The translations under genes and the position numbers were made by a program. 64,000 nt of DNA from Axinella damicornis (Eukaryota; Porifera; Demospongiae; Axinellida; Axinellidae). Positions 28,335 to 39,010 of this stretch are shown in pieces; position 1 is the first letter of the stretch; every line of letters begins with the position of its first letter. The stretch lies in NCBI GenBank assembly GCA_963931865.1, contig OZ007509.1, forward strand, positions 9,733,625 to 9,797,624, written 5' to 3'. The notes under the pieces were generated by a model. That model saw only the letters and a program-made list of their open reading frames with translations. It made no database searches and had not been told where the DNA came from.

Positions 28335-28719
28335 GGGGGTGTATGTGTGTGTATGAGTGGTGGTACTTGATTGCTTGTGAGGGCAATATATATGAAATCT
28401 AGTCTCGGTCCAACACCCAACCAACCTCAGCATGGATCGCTTTTAGCACTGAAAGCAATACACAGGCTGTAGAAACGGTATGGGTACGAGACTATATGAA
28501 ATCATACTTCAGCACTAAAAATCATTTTCACCTTGCAACTAGTGATACGGGAAGGGTCCTAGTACACCCTCACCTTAGTGTGTGGAGGCCCTGGTTGTGT
28601 GTCTTGAACAGAGTCAGGCACCGAGCTGTCTCAAACCTGCAGACATGCACCACAGCCACTGGGCCAGTCTGCCCCGAAGCAAGCAACGTCCCAGCGTGGT
28701 TCAGTGATAGACAGCAGAC
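27404..28719 (-). CDS. WD40-repeat protein, internal exons (WDR90/POC16-like)
   Basis: Three minus-strand exons with GT-AG borders are visible. Exon A (28719-28574) includes [14 protein letters not shown] and [18 protein letters not shown]. Exon B (28183-28017) includes [20 protein letters not shown], then [11 protein letters not shown]. Exon C (27566-27404) includes [17 protein letters not shown], then [18 protein letters not shown]. These are WD40 blades (GH/D-W patterns). The order and wording recall the C-terminal WD region of WDR90/POC16, a centriolar protein, but that assignment rests on memory of the family. Exons B and C each need one frame change, both inside G runs (five and six Gs). 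This means either homopolymer errors in the assembly or early pseudogenisation. The rest of the gene was not found: it may lie in unread exons upstream or downstream, or be lost. The intron between A and B holds a (GT)n/poly-G tract. Confidence 0.5.
27530..27985. repeat. Local tandem duplication flanking repeat copy 2
   Basis: About 140 bp at 27530-27675 (starting CAGAAACGCACATTGTCCC) recurs at 27858-27985 with small differences, on the two sides of the tRNA-derived repeat. The first copy contains the start of a WD40 exon; the second is an incomplete exon duplicate lacking the rest of that exon. Confidence 0.8.
27675..27850 (-). repeat. tRNA-derived dispersed repeat, copy 2
   Basis: Nearly the same sequence as copy 1, including the tRNA-like head. 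The anticodon-stem region differs (ATCAGTTGAATGC against AGCAGTCGAATGC), which further breaks the tRNA fold. Confidence 0.7.
28200..28370. repeat. (GT)n microsatellite ending in poly-G
   Basis: GT/TATG repeats run from about 28204 and end in a run of over 20 Gs at about 28318-28339, then more GT. Both strands give spurious CVCV/HTHT open frames. Confidence 0.95.
28400..28494. mobile_element. Small MITE, 95 bp, 9-bp target duplication
   Basis: The left end TAGTCTCGGTCC and right end GGGTACGAGACTA form an imperfect terminal inverted repeat. The element is flanked by TATGAAATC on both sides (28391-28399 and 28495-28503). This is a member of the TAG(T/C)CTCG family described in the findings. Confidence 0.85.
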
Positions 28720-28863
28720 CTGGTTGTGAGAGATGGTTTATACAAATGCGAATGCAGTTCCATGAGCAGAAGGGAGATTATAAACACTTTAGTGTGACCA
28801 CAGTACAGATTCCCACTTGACTACGGTCAACAAGCACTATTATACCAGACGTAGTTGGACGCT

Positions 28864-28877
28864 CAGGGTTTCATACA

Positions 28878-28914
<37 letters not shown>

Positions 28915-29617
28915 CTGGGATTTCCCCCCCCCCAGGTAAAGTTTCCCCCCCCCAGAAAACAGAAGACAATAATATTATAAATTTAATATTAAACTGGTTG
29001 GACATGCAGCAGTATAAGCAGTGGCGGATCTTTTTATTTTCCTCCTTACTAACTTGCTGCCGCTATGTTGCAACTCCTGGCCTGGCCTTCTCAGCTCGCA
29101 ATATCGTACATTGCCTGAAACCAAACTGCTTGGGAACGAGACCACGATCTAGTATACCCCTCTGTGTACGTACGTATTACGTTTGTGAGTGAAATTTGAG
29201 CAAGGAAGAAGCTCATGGTGGCCCTGTAGGCCTGGGACCTGCAATCCTCGTACATCTGGAAGTTGCAGTGCAAAGCGCTAAGGTGCCACGAGAGCCCATC
29301 CTGAGAAGTGAAAAATGAAGGCAAAATAACATTTCCGTGCTTCGCGCGGACTGATCAGCACTACACACCTCTATGCACTGCCTCCGGCATCATTTAATAT
29401 ATGGTGCCCCCCTTTCATAAATCCTGTATCCGCCCCTGATAAGTTGTAAGGTAGGTAGTCTAATACGTACCCAGATCTGAACATGTCAAAACATGTCAGT
29501 TGGTCACAACCCTGTGTATGATATGACGTGCCGAGGGAATGGGAGGGGGTGGGGCTTGCATGGGTTGCCATGTGTCCCCCCCCCCCCCCCCAGCAAAAAA
29601 TCCTGTATGAAACCCTG
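28864..29617. mobile_element. hAT-like MITE, 754 bp, 5-bp target duplication
   Basis: The left end CAGGGTTTCATACAGG is matched by CCTGTATGAAACCCTG at the right end. ACGCT flanks both sides (28859-28863, 29618-29622). The subterminal regions are long poly-G (28878-28910) and poly-C (29577-29591) runs. The interior is disrupted by a second element at 29019-29438. CAGGG ends with a 5-bp duplication suggest a non-autonomous hAT of the 5-bp class. Confidence 0.85.
29019..29438. mobile_element. Nested hAT-like MITE, 420 bp, 5-bp target duplication
   Basis: It starts CAGTGGCGGATC and ends GTATCCGCCCCTG, with ATAAG directly repeated outside (29014-29018 and 29439-29443). It sits inside the 754-bp element, so it is younger. 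No transposase ORF is present. Confidence 0.8.
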
Positions 29618-29622
29618 ACGCT

Positions 29623-30746
29623 CCTTCTCATTATGGGCTCCTGGTTTCAGTAACTTACACCTACTATAGTTATCACTAGTGGAATGCACGACATTGTGGG
29701 GCGAGCGTGAGCGAATGCACGTGCAGTGCAGAATGTGCAACAGTTCTAGGTATGTACAAGACTGTCATCAGAATGCAGCAGCAAGCAGTAGCCTCGTTCC
29801 CAGGCCCGAGACAGGGCTGGGAATGAGGCTAAGCAAGCAGGTAAGATACTACTACTCTATCGTCATTAGCTTCACTATGGAGCACCCTAATTTTATTGTT
29901 TCCTTCTTCTGTCTATGCCAGTTGATGCTGTTTGTAATGATTAGGTGCATTGCCTTAGTCTCGTTCCCAGACGATTTTTAGCATGCGGGGGGGGGGGGGG
30001 GGGGGAAGGGGGGGATTACGGATTACGCCTGGTGATCTGCCTTGGTTACGGTACGCTGGAATGCTGGCACATTGTTCTATTTCAATTTAACATAACGTAG
30101 GATTACATTCCGACAATCCACAGCGCACAAGCTGTCCAAGAACATGGATGTTGATCGAGCAATTGATGCTGCTTGTCTTGGAAAATAGCACGAGAAAGCC
30201 ACAAAGAACTTTGCTAGCGTTTTGAACATGACGACATAAAGCAAGTAAGCATTCCGTTTACGTGACACGCAATAATAAATTGCGTGGACCAAAATGGAAT
30301 AGGCAGGTTCCCAGACTTAACTTACCCTCTCGGCAGAATGTGAAGTCTGGCCCGCGAGACAAGCGCTGCCTGTGATGATATCACAGCCAAAAAGAACATG
30401 ATACGATGTGATTGCTGTGAGTTTTAGCTTCACTGGTGAGTGAACCACCAGCTGTGTCAATACATCACAGCTTCCATGTACATGATTTGTGTTTCTACGG
30501 GTAAAATGCTTCTAAAACCTCTCCCACAGGTCATGTGTTAACCTTACTGAAGCACCTACTGATAGCTGGATATGCAGCTGACAGCTGGATATGCAGCTGA
30601 CAGCTGGATATTAAAGCAGCAACTGGTACCCAGCCTACTCAGCCCGGGATCGATTAGACACTATTTTCAACGCACTCACATGTTTCAGTTGTGTTTGTCA
30701 CCGTTTGTGTCTGTATGTCGTCTGTCTCCGGAGCTCCCCGGAGCGG
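29623..30746. other. Intergenic stretch with one tiny MITE and a short tandem repeat
   Basis: It holds the 43-bp MITE at 29789-29831, a poly-G run at about 29990-30006 and a short 20-bp tandem repeat (AGCTGGATATGCAGCTGAC, about 2.5 copies at 30562-30612). No supported gene was seen. A 71-codon minus-strand ORF at 30077-30292 has no known motif. Confidence 0.6.
29789..29831. mobile_element. Tiny MITE, 43 bp, 9-bp target duplication
   Basis: TAGCCTCGTTCCCAG at the left and CTGGGAATGAGGCTA at the right form a near-perfect hairpin. AGCAAGCAG is directly repeated on both sides (29780-29788, 29832-29840). It is little more than two joined terminal repeats. Confidence 0.85.
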
Positions 30747-30836
30747 GCGTTTTTTTTTTTTGGAACCACTTTCGACTTAGTTTCTGCGCAATCCACCAAC
30801 TACGCATGCGCACTCAAGGTCAAAGTTCACTTATGC
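30747..30836 (+). repeat. MULE left terminal inverted repeat
   Basis: About 90 bp, starting GCG, then 12 Ts, then GGAACCACTTTCGACTTAG. It includes the palindromic GCATGCGC. It matches 36740-36834 in reverse complement except for a GGAA indel. Confidence 0.92.
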
Positions 30837-30995
30837 ATGAACAAATCGCGGGAGAGAAGCAATCCACGTGGGGACAAGGAGTTAGCAAATTTACCAAAAA
30901 GGAGGCCAAGTCTTAACGTCAGGTATGCAGCCACATGCTTTTTACAGTGTCATTTAAACGTCATCAGCTGTAGTAGGCCATTGATTGGATTGCAG

Positions 30996-33900
30996 ATGGA
31001 GATGGCACAGGAACAACAGCATGACAGTGATGTTGACAACAGTTTGCAGTATAGCGTAGGAATGACACCAGCCGATCATGCAATACTACATAGCAAGCAA
31101 TGGCTGAATGATAAGGTATACTGTGAGAAATGTATGAGATGTCAGTGATCAATCAGGCTTCATGTACTCTTCAGATCATTACGATCTACCTCGACCTCCT
31201 AAAGAGAGAGATGGAAGAGGTATGTGGATGGTCATTGTTAGAATACTGCTGTTTACAAAGCATGATAATAGACCAGCATTGTAATAGGTTAGCCTCGTAC
31301 CCAGTCCCACGCCCAGCTTTTCGTCGCTGCTTAGTACTAAGCAGCGACGAAAAGCTGGGCGTGGGACTGGGTACGAGGCTAGTAATAGGTGACTTGCACC
31401 ATCTAAATGATGCATCACATGCTCTGTATTTGATCAATGCAGAAAGAGAACTTGCGAGTGGAGGTATTAAATAGCCAAGTGGTCGGGAAAATGGTGCTGC
31501 ATGGTGTCAGTGCTGCCAAGAATGACTATCGAAAGGTATACCTTCTTACCAATTACATGCACTGTCATATTATTGTATTATAAGTCCTTACTGTTTGGCT
31601 GCAGGTGAAGTTCCTAAGTGCAGACTATATCTTAGTGCCTATCAACCATCTCAACTGCCACTGGACTCTTGGGGTACATGCAGACTTGATGATCCACCCA
31701 GATTGCGTTTGTATGAACTCAATATTCTATTTCATTCAGGTCATACATGTTGCCAATCAAACCATTCAGTACTACGACTCATACAACCCAACTGGCTCAC
31801 CATATTCAACGATGCTTCGGTAGGCACAAATGAATGCTCTGAATGTGGGCTTTCATTTCTTGTATCCCACTGCACTTTTTTTTGTCTCGGCACCGAAGTG
31901 CCGAGACACAGTGCTGGATGCGTAGGTACGTACGTGGTACGTGGTACGTGGTACGTGGTACGTGGTACGTGGTACGTACGTCGCTTTTCGCAATGCGCCC
32001 GCGCAAGTGCTGCATGCATGCTCTACACCCTTAATAGGGTGTCAAACGTATTCATAACGTGCAACTAGATCTTCAAATATGATTATGGGTTTGCATGGCT
32101 GCTCATGAATCCTCTTACCAAGACTGCTGCTACGTAGCTCTAATACTTAATTCAGGACAATGAATACTCACCCATCCAGTGTGCTGCACTCAGCCATCCC
32201 AAGTGCATACTAAAGCTCACTCAGCTCTAGCTAGCTAGCTATAGGCCTATAGATAAGTGCTGAAAGAATTGGCCAAGGTGTTGACTAAACATCAAGCCCA
32301 GACACGACCATACTGCTTTCACCCTTTGTCCTGACCCACCCCTTGCTCACACAGAACCTCCAAGGATATTGACGCTCACTTAAGCTGAAAGTCTCATAGC
32401 TAACAGATTTTGCAGTCATAACAAAGGGTTAAGCAGCTGCCATGTCCTCTGCATGATTCTAGCTGATACCAAGTCGTGCCGAGACACATCAAGTCTTTTA
32501 AAGACTCACTTGTTAGAAAGTATGTTTAGACCCAGCTAGGTGGGGTTTATCTAGATAAACCCCAAGCCACGTTGTCAATCACAACAAGCATTACCTACAA
32601 TGCAGCAGTTCTAGGGATACAAGCCATTTAGACCCACCACTTGTAGGTGTTCATGGGAAATACAGAGGTCAGCATACAGTCAATTTTCGTTGCGTTTGAA
32701 CATTGCGTGACTGTGCGGCAAGAACTTTCTGTGGGTGGAGCTTACACAGCATGGAATGTGCAAGAGTCTGGAAACCATGAAGGCACTTTGTGTGTCATAT
32801 TCGCAGGTCACAGTTTCCACATTAATCCACGCAATATATGTATATACACAATGTTCAAACTCAACTGCAATCGACTATACATAACCTCCCTCAGCTTTGC
32901 CTCGGAAGGCTATGTATACTGACTTCGTGTATTTCCCTAGCCTCGTTCCCAGGCCTCACCCCAGCATTTGTCGCTTGCAGTACTAACACATCCAGATTAT
33001 ACGTTCTTCTCCTCAGTGAGTTTCTGATGAGCCGATCTAAGAGGGAGAAACAAGTGATTCCATCAAGCTGGTCATCAGTAGTTATGGATGTAGGTTTCAC
33101 CTTGTATAGGTGTATACATGTATGTTCGGAATGTCACACTACTGGTATGTGTTTTTCACTTTAGAATATCCCAGAACAACAGAATACCCATGACTGCGGG
33201 GTATTTGTTCTTGAGGTACGCCATCCTCGTTTTTTCCTATAGAAAATAATTTACTCAAACAAACTTCTCAACTTTCAGTATGCCAGGAGTGTCCTGCTCA
33301 GAATGCCAATGACATTTACACAGGTACTATTGTGACTCGATCAAATAACATCAATGTGACACGAATGTGTTATGTGCTGTATGTGCATTGTGTTTTAGTG
33401 TGTGCATTGTCTAATGGGACATCTCGGAGCACCCTGAAAGTCCAGCAATGTAGACTTAACCTCTGACATACATGTTTACCATGAATCTTCTCTCTACAGA
33501 GAGATATTCCAGAAATCCGAAAACGCATCTCCCGTGAATTAAAGGCCAACAAGCTTATGGGAACAGTGTGTCTTGGTGGTGAAAAGGCACACTCAAGCAA
33601 GGCACTGACAAAACAAGGTGAGGATGCTGACACACAAGATGGTGATAACGTACATCCATCCATCGCTTTCGGACTAGCACATCCATCACTTCAACAACAC
33701 TCCAATATGCCTAAGCAGTGGAAGGACCTAAATGCTAGCTTGAAACAATTATTACCACCACATGAGCAGTACACATACATAATTGAAACCTATCAAGAAA
33801 GCAGTGAAAGCCAAGAGGATGCTCCACATTTCTCCGCAACAATTCGAGTCAATCTTCAAAACGAAAACGAAGCACGTGATTGGATCACTGAAATGTCAAA

Positions 33901-36388
33901 CCACTCCAAGTGTACCTACCGGGTCACGAAGACCGTAAAACCTAGTATGAAGCGAGTGAAGTGCAAACTTGTGATGCACTGCCAGCACTATGCTAAGAAA
34001 TTGACACAAAAGCAGAGAGAAAAATCTGCTTTAGCCAGAGTCAAGAAGGCCAGAGCTCCTCTATGCTTGCAGCTCCGAAACAAGAAAACTGATTGTCCCT
34101 CAAAGTTTGTCCTTGCAGTACAAATCCCTACCAAAATACAGACACGACTATCGGAGTCAAATCCTCACCTTCTGACCCACTGTGGAGTGTTCAAAGTTGA
34201 ATTCAATCACAACCACCCGGTCCATGCTGCCCACACTCTGTCTTTTCGTGATGTGTCAGAACACACAAAAGAGAAGCTCCATGGCCTCTTTGAAATGGGT
34301 CACAATGCTTCTTCTGCAAGACATGCACATGAGCAGCAGCTAATTGTACAAGCTGAGTCGCCAGAAGATCAGCAAAGCATTCTTGCTGACCGAGCCCAAA
34401 ACCCAAACCCCCAGGACATGTTTCGTCTTTACGACAAGTGGCGTGTTGGTACCTATGGGGAAGAAAATGGTAAAACCATGATTCAGAAACTGCAAGAAGC
34501 AGTAGATGAATACAATGAGCAATACAGCAAGGATGGTGGAAAGGCTTTGTTGCAATGGTATGATGCTGGCGCAGACGATGAGGAGTCGGAAAGTGATGCA
34601 GAAGACTCGGAACCACCAAAAAAAAAAAGAAAGAAAGCTGTGAACTCAACCCCCCTAATCCTTGCACTGTGTACTCCACTCATGAGTCGAGCCCACCAAT
34701 TTGTCCAGCAGTCAAGTGACATAGTATTCTGTGATGCAACATCATCACTTGACAGATACAATACATCACTATTTCTGTTATCAACCACAACCCCTGCTGG
34801 TGCTGTGCCATTGGGTGCAATCCTCACATCAGATGAAAAAGAAACAACAATAGCACAAGGTTTGCAAATGCTCAAATCTATATTACCTCAAAATGCATTC
34901 TTTGGAGAGGGATCTGAGCGGGGTCCATCCATGATAATGACTGATGACAGCAGTCCAGAACGAGACGCTCTTTCCAAAGCATGGCCGTCAGCTACCCTCC
35001 TCTTGTGTACCTTCCATTTCCTGCAGCGACGGTGGACTTGGCTGTGGGATGCAAAAAACGGAGTACATAACAAGGAAGAGAGATCATTTCTGATAAAACA
35101 ACTCAAGGTATTAGTGTACGCAGAAACTGAAGAACTCTTAATTCATCAGTATTCAGCAGCACAAAAGTGCCCTGTAACCAACAAATATCCCAACTACCTA
35201 CAACACATCAAGGCACTGTGGCCCCGTCGACAAGAATGGGCGCATTGCTATCGCAAACACATACTGATTCGGGGAAACCACACTAATAACTTCGCTGAGG
35301 CCGGGATGAAAATTCTGAAAGAAATTGTGTTCAGCCGCGTCAAGGCTTACAATTCAGTGCAACTATTTCATTTTGTGACCGAAACCTTGGAAAGCTACTA
35401 CTGCAGAAAGATGCTCAGTGTATCGAACAACAGGCTTGATACCTATGTTGCTCTTCGATTTCAAGGCCTCAATGCCAAAAAGGTGCCCAAAGACAGCATT
35501 GAAGAGGTGGATACAGGCAAATTCTATCATGTTAAAAGCACCTCACAAAGAGGTGTAGTCTATGCTGTCGACATGATGGTGGGGGTGTGTACCTGTCCAC
35601 AAGGTATTGATGGCTCTCCTTGTACACACCAAGCCGCCATTGCAATCCACTATGGAACTCCTTCCATTAATTGTATCCCAACATTAGCTCCTCAGATTCG
35701 CCGCATATATGCACAAATTGCCCTGGGGGAAAAGGCAGTAACAAGCATATCATTTTATGCGGGTATACATGATCATATTGAAGATATAAAGAAGAATGAA
35801 GAGAATGATCAGTGCATGCATCCAGACTTTTCAACAGCTGCTTGGGATCTAATCCGAGCTGGAAGCAAAGACATGTCTGATAGTGACAATGGTACTTCAA
35901 GCAGTACGGTACAGTCACGAGATGTAGCAAGTATTGGAAATATGTGTGCAGCCATTGACAGCATAGCTGATGACTTAAAACAGAAGTTGCGAGAAGAGGA
36001 CAATGAGCAGCTTGTGTTTGGTTCTGAAAAGTTTATCTCTCGTTACAACAAACTCAAACACAGCCTACCATTGCTAACTTCAGCACTACATCGCTTTGGC
36101 TGGACATACAGTGGGTCAGTGACAAGCAGAAAAGGTGGCAAAGTGCGGCATGGCCGACGCATACCAGTACAAGCCACAGCAGCTGGCAGAAGGCGAAAGG
36201 GCTTATCCCGTGGAAAAGCAAAAGTCACACCAGGAAAACCACTTGGAAAACAAAAGGGACAACCACCAGCTAAAATGGTACAGGAGTCCCGATACATTTT
36301 GCCAACAAGACGAGAACCAAAAGGAAAGAGGAAGCACTCGCTTAAACTTAGCATAGAAAAGGGGCATCAGAATGCTGGTAAATGGTAG
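30996..36388 (+). CDS. Ulp1 protease-MULE transposase-SWIM fusion protein
   Basis: The nine inferred exons are 30996-31115, 31175-31219, 31443-31535, 31605-31673, 31740-31819, 33017-33089, 33165-33215, 33279-33323 and 33500-36388. All have GT-AG borders and agreeing phases, and they sum to 3,465 nt (1,154 residues). The first eight encode a C48/Ulp1 cysteine protease fold: WLND near residue 38, catalytic His in NHLNCHWTLG, Asp in IQYYDSYNPTG, Cys in QNTHDCGVFVLE. The large last exon holds the DDE transposase: first Asp in FCDATSS, second in IMTDDSSPERDAL, CxFH in LLCTFHFLQRRW, Glu in NNFAEAGMKIL. A SWIM zinc finger follows (VCTCPQGIDGSPCTHQ), then a basic tail. No stop or frameshift was found. 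The ATG at 30996 follows CAG and could instead be an acceptor, so a further 5' exon is possible. Ulp1-like domains occur in plant Kaonashi MULEs; a single fused reading frame in an animal element is less familiar to me. Confidence 0.88.
31290..31381. mobile_element. Palindromic MITE, 92 bp, 9-bp target duplication, in MULE intron 2
   Basis: A nearly perfect palindrome starts TAGCCTCGTACCCAG, ends CTGGGTACGAGGCTA, and is centred on TTAGTACTAA. GTAATAGGT flanks both sides (31281-31289 and 31382-31390). It belongs to the TAG(T/C)CTCG family and lies wholly within the intron 31220-31442, so it does not break the coding frame. Confidence 0.9.
31876..32515 (+). mobile_element. Dispersed ~640-bp element (copy 1), in MULE intron 5
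   Basis: It is shared with 56524-57153 in opposite orientation. Near its left end is the hairpin GTCTCGGCACCGAAGTGCC followed by GAGAC. The inverted GTGCCGAGAC occurs near the right end (32476-32485), followed by a palindromic AAGTCTTTTAAAGACT. Next to the left hairpin are tandem TACGTGG repeats (31927-31980). No ORF was recognised. The superfamily is unclear, and no clean target duplication was found. Confidence 0.75.
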
Positions 36389-36739
36389 GTCCCTGTGTCA
36401 GTTAGCACACACTGTACTTCACACACCAACTTATCCTCTCACTTTTGACTACCTTCTCCACTCACTGGTTGCTACATGGTAGGTAATATGCTCTGTGTCA
36501 TGTGCAACAGTCAGCATAGCTGTTTAACGCTGTATGGTAAGTTTACTACCATCTTTTTGTAAATTATTCTTTCACTTTATTCAAAGCTCTGTGTCATGTG
36601 AACCAGTCAATGCAGTTGTTTAAAACTGTACTTCACCCACCACCCTAGTAACTATTGTCTCACTTTTGACCAATCTCTACTCAGTACCTGGTAGCCGAGT
36701 CATGTCTTCCTTCTGCTTCTCCATTCAGCCGTTTCCGTT

Positions 36740-36834
36740 TGTGTAAGTGAACTTTGACCTTCCTTGAGTGCGCATGCGTAGTTGGTGGATTGCGCAGAAA
36801 CTAAGTCGAAAGTGGTTCCAAAAAAAAAAAACGC
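36740..36834 (-). repeat. MULE right terminal inverted repeat
   Basis: Reverse complement of the left repeat, ending in 12 As and CGC. The adjacent 36835-36843 is the second copy of the target duplication CCGGAGCGG. Confidence 0.92.
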
Positions 36835-36843
36835 CCGGAGCGG

Positions 36844-37540
36844 CCAGTCCATAGCATAGGTCCAGACAAGTCTCCTGCATGCACCACGTGCGCGCACATA
36901 ATTTCGGATTACGTCATTTTCGAAATGGCAACGTTCCCGGGGCCCGGCGCCCAGGGGCTAGCCGCTAGTTGATTTTGTCTGGGCTGGTCTGCAGAAATAG
37001 TTTCACTGGAACGGTCACGGGGTCCCCAAAACCGCTCAGAACAGAGAGGTCTGGATGTTCAACAAGGTAAGCGGATCCAGCTCGTCAGTGCTGTTGATTT
37101 GAATGAACGGTTGAAATGACACATTTGCACGTCTGATTAGAGCCCACCATAATAATTCTTCCCCCCCATGATCGATCATGCACACTGCCAATGCTGTACC
37201 ACACGTTGCTGTACGTGTAGTGTTGGTACAGCTGTCTTGACAAAGTTGTCCAAAGCGTACAGTAGAGCTGTCACAATATATTGTACATGTAGTTGTGCGT
37301 TTTTTGGTGCATGCGCCTATATCTCCACAGGAAGCGAATTTGTGCCAATAAGGGAGATGCGCTTAATATCGAATGACATTCCTTGAATAGGAAGTGCGCT
37401 TCAATTCGAAATATATAGTTTCCACTCTATAGGATCGTAATGGCAGAGTTTCTGGAAGAAATGTACATGTAACTGGGTTGAGAGTTGAGCCTGCGCCTAA
37501 CAGTGAATGTGCGCCTATAAGTGTGCTAGCTATGCCTGGT
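36844..37540. other. Intergenic stretch downstream of the MULE
   Basis: No supported coding exon was seen. A GTAAGC donor-like site follows GGATGTTCAACAAG near 37066, so a 5' untranslated exon of the BED gene could lie here; this is only a guess. Confidence 0.35.
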
Positions 37541-37679
37541 AATGCGCGACTATGGTATACCGATATGTAGTGACATAGACCACGACGTAGCAATACTACA
37601 CTTTGACTTATTGATATTATTGTGTAGGGTAATTATTGCGACTTTTTGTGTATTTTGTGAACCGGAACTGGCCGACTGG

Positions 37680-37948
37680 AATGTGACTTCCAGCCACATG
37701 GTGGGCGTAGTGAGAAGAATGGCTACGCCAGTTGTGGGCATATTGTTCCAAATAGCGCAGCGAAAGCAAAGTAAGGGAGCATTTTGGCTCCAAGGCAATG
37801 ATTACGGGACAGTTGCCAACAGCAAAGTAGCGATTTGCCGGATCTGTGAAGCAGACCTGCCTTTCAAGAATAATGCTACAAACGTGTTCACTCACCTTTT
37901 ACGGCATCACAAAGATGTGCATGCAAAGCTTCATCCATCATCTAGCGT
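37680..37948 (+). CDS. BED-type zinc-finger exon
   Basis: An open frame reads SKGAFWLQGNDYG, then CRICEADLPFKNNATNVF, then THLLRHHKDVHAKLHPSS, ending at a GTGAGC donor at about 37949. The CxxC...HxxxH spacing with the aromatic SK.FW start fits a BED finger, as found at the N-terminus of hAT transposases and ZBED proteins. The start codon and the following exons were not identified, so this may be a hAT transposase fragment or part of a domesticated ZBED gene. It is separate in frame and family from the RPTOR pseudogene that follows. Confidence 0.55.
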
Positions 37949-38040
37949 GAGCACTTCCTTTCATAGCCACATCATTCTGTATTGCAATACAGCAATAAAC
38001 ATGTTGTGAACATCTTGCATACAATATGGAATACGCCAAT

Positions 38041-38175
38041 TAAATGTTGTAGCCTCAGGCCTGGGAATGAGACCAGTACATTCATAGCCTCAGGCATGAG
38101 AATGAAACCAGTATGTTCTATAGCCTGGGAATGAGACCAATGTGTTCAAGCCTCAGACGTGGGAATGAGATGTAC
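38041..38175. repeat. Short tandem repeat of MITE-like units
   Basis: AGCCTCAGGCCTGGGAATGA-type segments recur four times at about 40-45 bp spacing. They carry the same GGGAATGAG end motif as the small MITEs of this window. Confidence 0.7.
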
Positions 38176-38645
38176 CAATGCATAACAATGATGCTGTTCG
38201 TGTGTACGTGTAGAGGTGTGACTGCTGTTAGTATACTATGCATGTGGGGAAGGCTGTTTGAGAGCACAGAAATGAAATTTTCTTTCTCCCTCCTCTGTGC
38301 TCCCTCCCCCTCTCCTCCAACCCCTCCCTTCCTTCCCGCCCCTTTCGTTCCTTCTGACTCATGCAGGCTCACCGTCTGCAGGCACTAGAGCTCCTGGGCT
38401 GATTCCTCCACCTGGGACCCTGGGCCGTTCACTCCGCCATCTCCATGGCACCTTTCCGTATGTGCTCAAACTGTTGTGCAGCATGCTATAAGAACTACAT
38501 GTACAGCCCATCCTGGTCTTCATGTGGGTAGAGATACTCTGTTGATTCAGTGAGGAGCAGCTTAGCTAGTGCAACATACCTGAGCATAGTCTTGTGTTGA
38601 GTGTCCAATGTCCACATACATCATTATACTATACTGTGAACAATT

Positions 38646-38760
38646 GAGTATGTCACCCCTCCCTCTTGCCCTCCCTCCCTCCCTCCCTCCCTCCCTCCCT
38701 CCCTCCCTCCCTCTCCCTCCCTCCCTCCCTCCTCTCTCTCCCCCTCCCTCCTTCTTTCCT
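38646..38760. repeat. (CCCT)n / CT-rich tract
   Basis: Simple CCCT repeats lie within an intron of the RPTOR pseudogene. They give spurious PSLPPSLP frames. Confidence 0.95.
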
Positions 38761-39010
38761 CTCGTACTACTGCCAGGCAGATCTGGTCAAGGATGGTCGA
38801 TACAAGTACTTCATTCAGATCCTCAATGACCACACCATTCAGTATGGGTACCGGACACTGGCTGTCTTCATCATTGTAAACAAGTACCCCAAAGGACAGG
38901 TTAGTAGTCTTGACGATCAGGCTCACAATTTTGTATCTGAAATGTGTACTTATCAAGAAGTGTACCAAGGATTCCCACATGATGTTCCTATTCACCTTAA
39001 TGATGGTAGG

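Larger units (their letters stand above)
30747..36834 (+). mobile_element. Complete Mutator-like (MULE) transposon
   Basis: The 6,088-bp element begins GCG(T)12GGAACC and ends with the reverse complement. The inverted match continues for about 90 bp (30747-30836 against 36740-36834) with a 4-bp indel near the inner end. The 9-bp sequence CCGGAGCGG lies directly outside both ends (30738-30746, 36835-36843), the size expected for Mutator superfamily insertion. Inside is a nine-exon gene on the plus strand whose exons all join in frame. Two other elements are nested in its introns (31290-31381 and about 31876-32515). The intact ORF, matching ends and perfect target duplication suggest relatively recent movement. 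Confidence 0.93.

Noticed and set aside
34203..34679. 158-codon minus-strand ORF
   Set aside because: It is antisense to conserved transposase codons and has no known motif.
33557..36388. Taking the ATG at 33557 as the real start of the transposase
   Set aside because: The frame is open from an acceptor at 33499/33500, and eight upstream exons join in phase, adding the Ulp1 domain.
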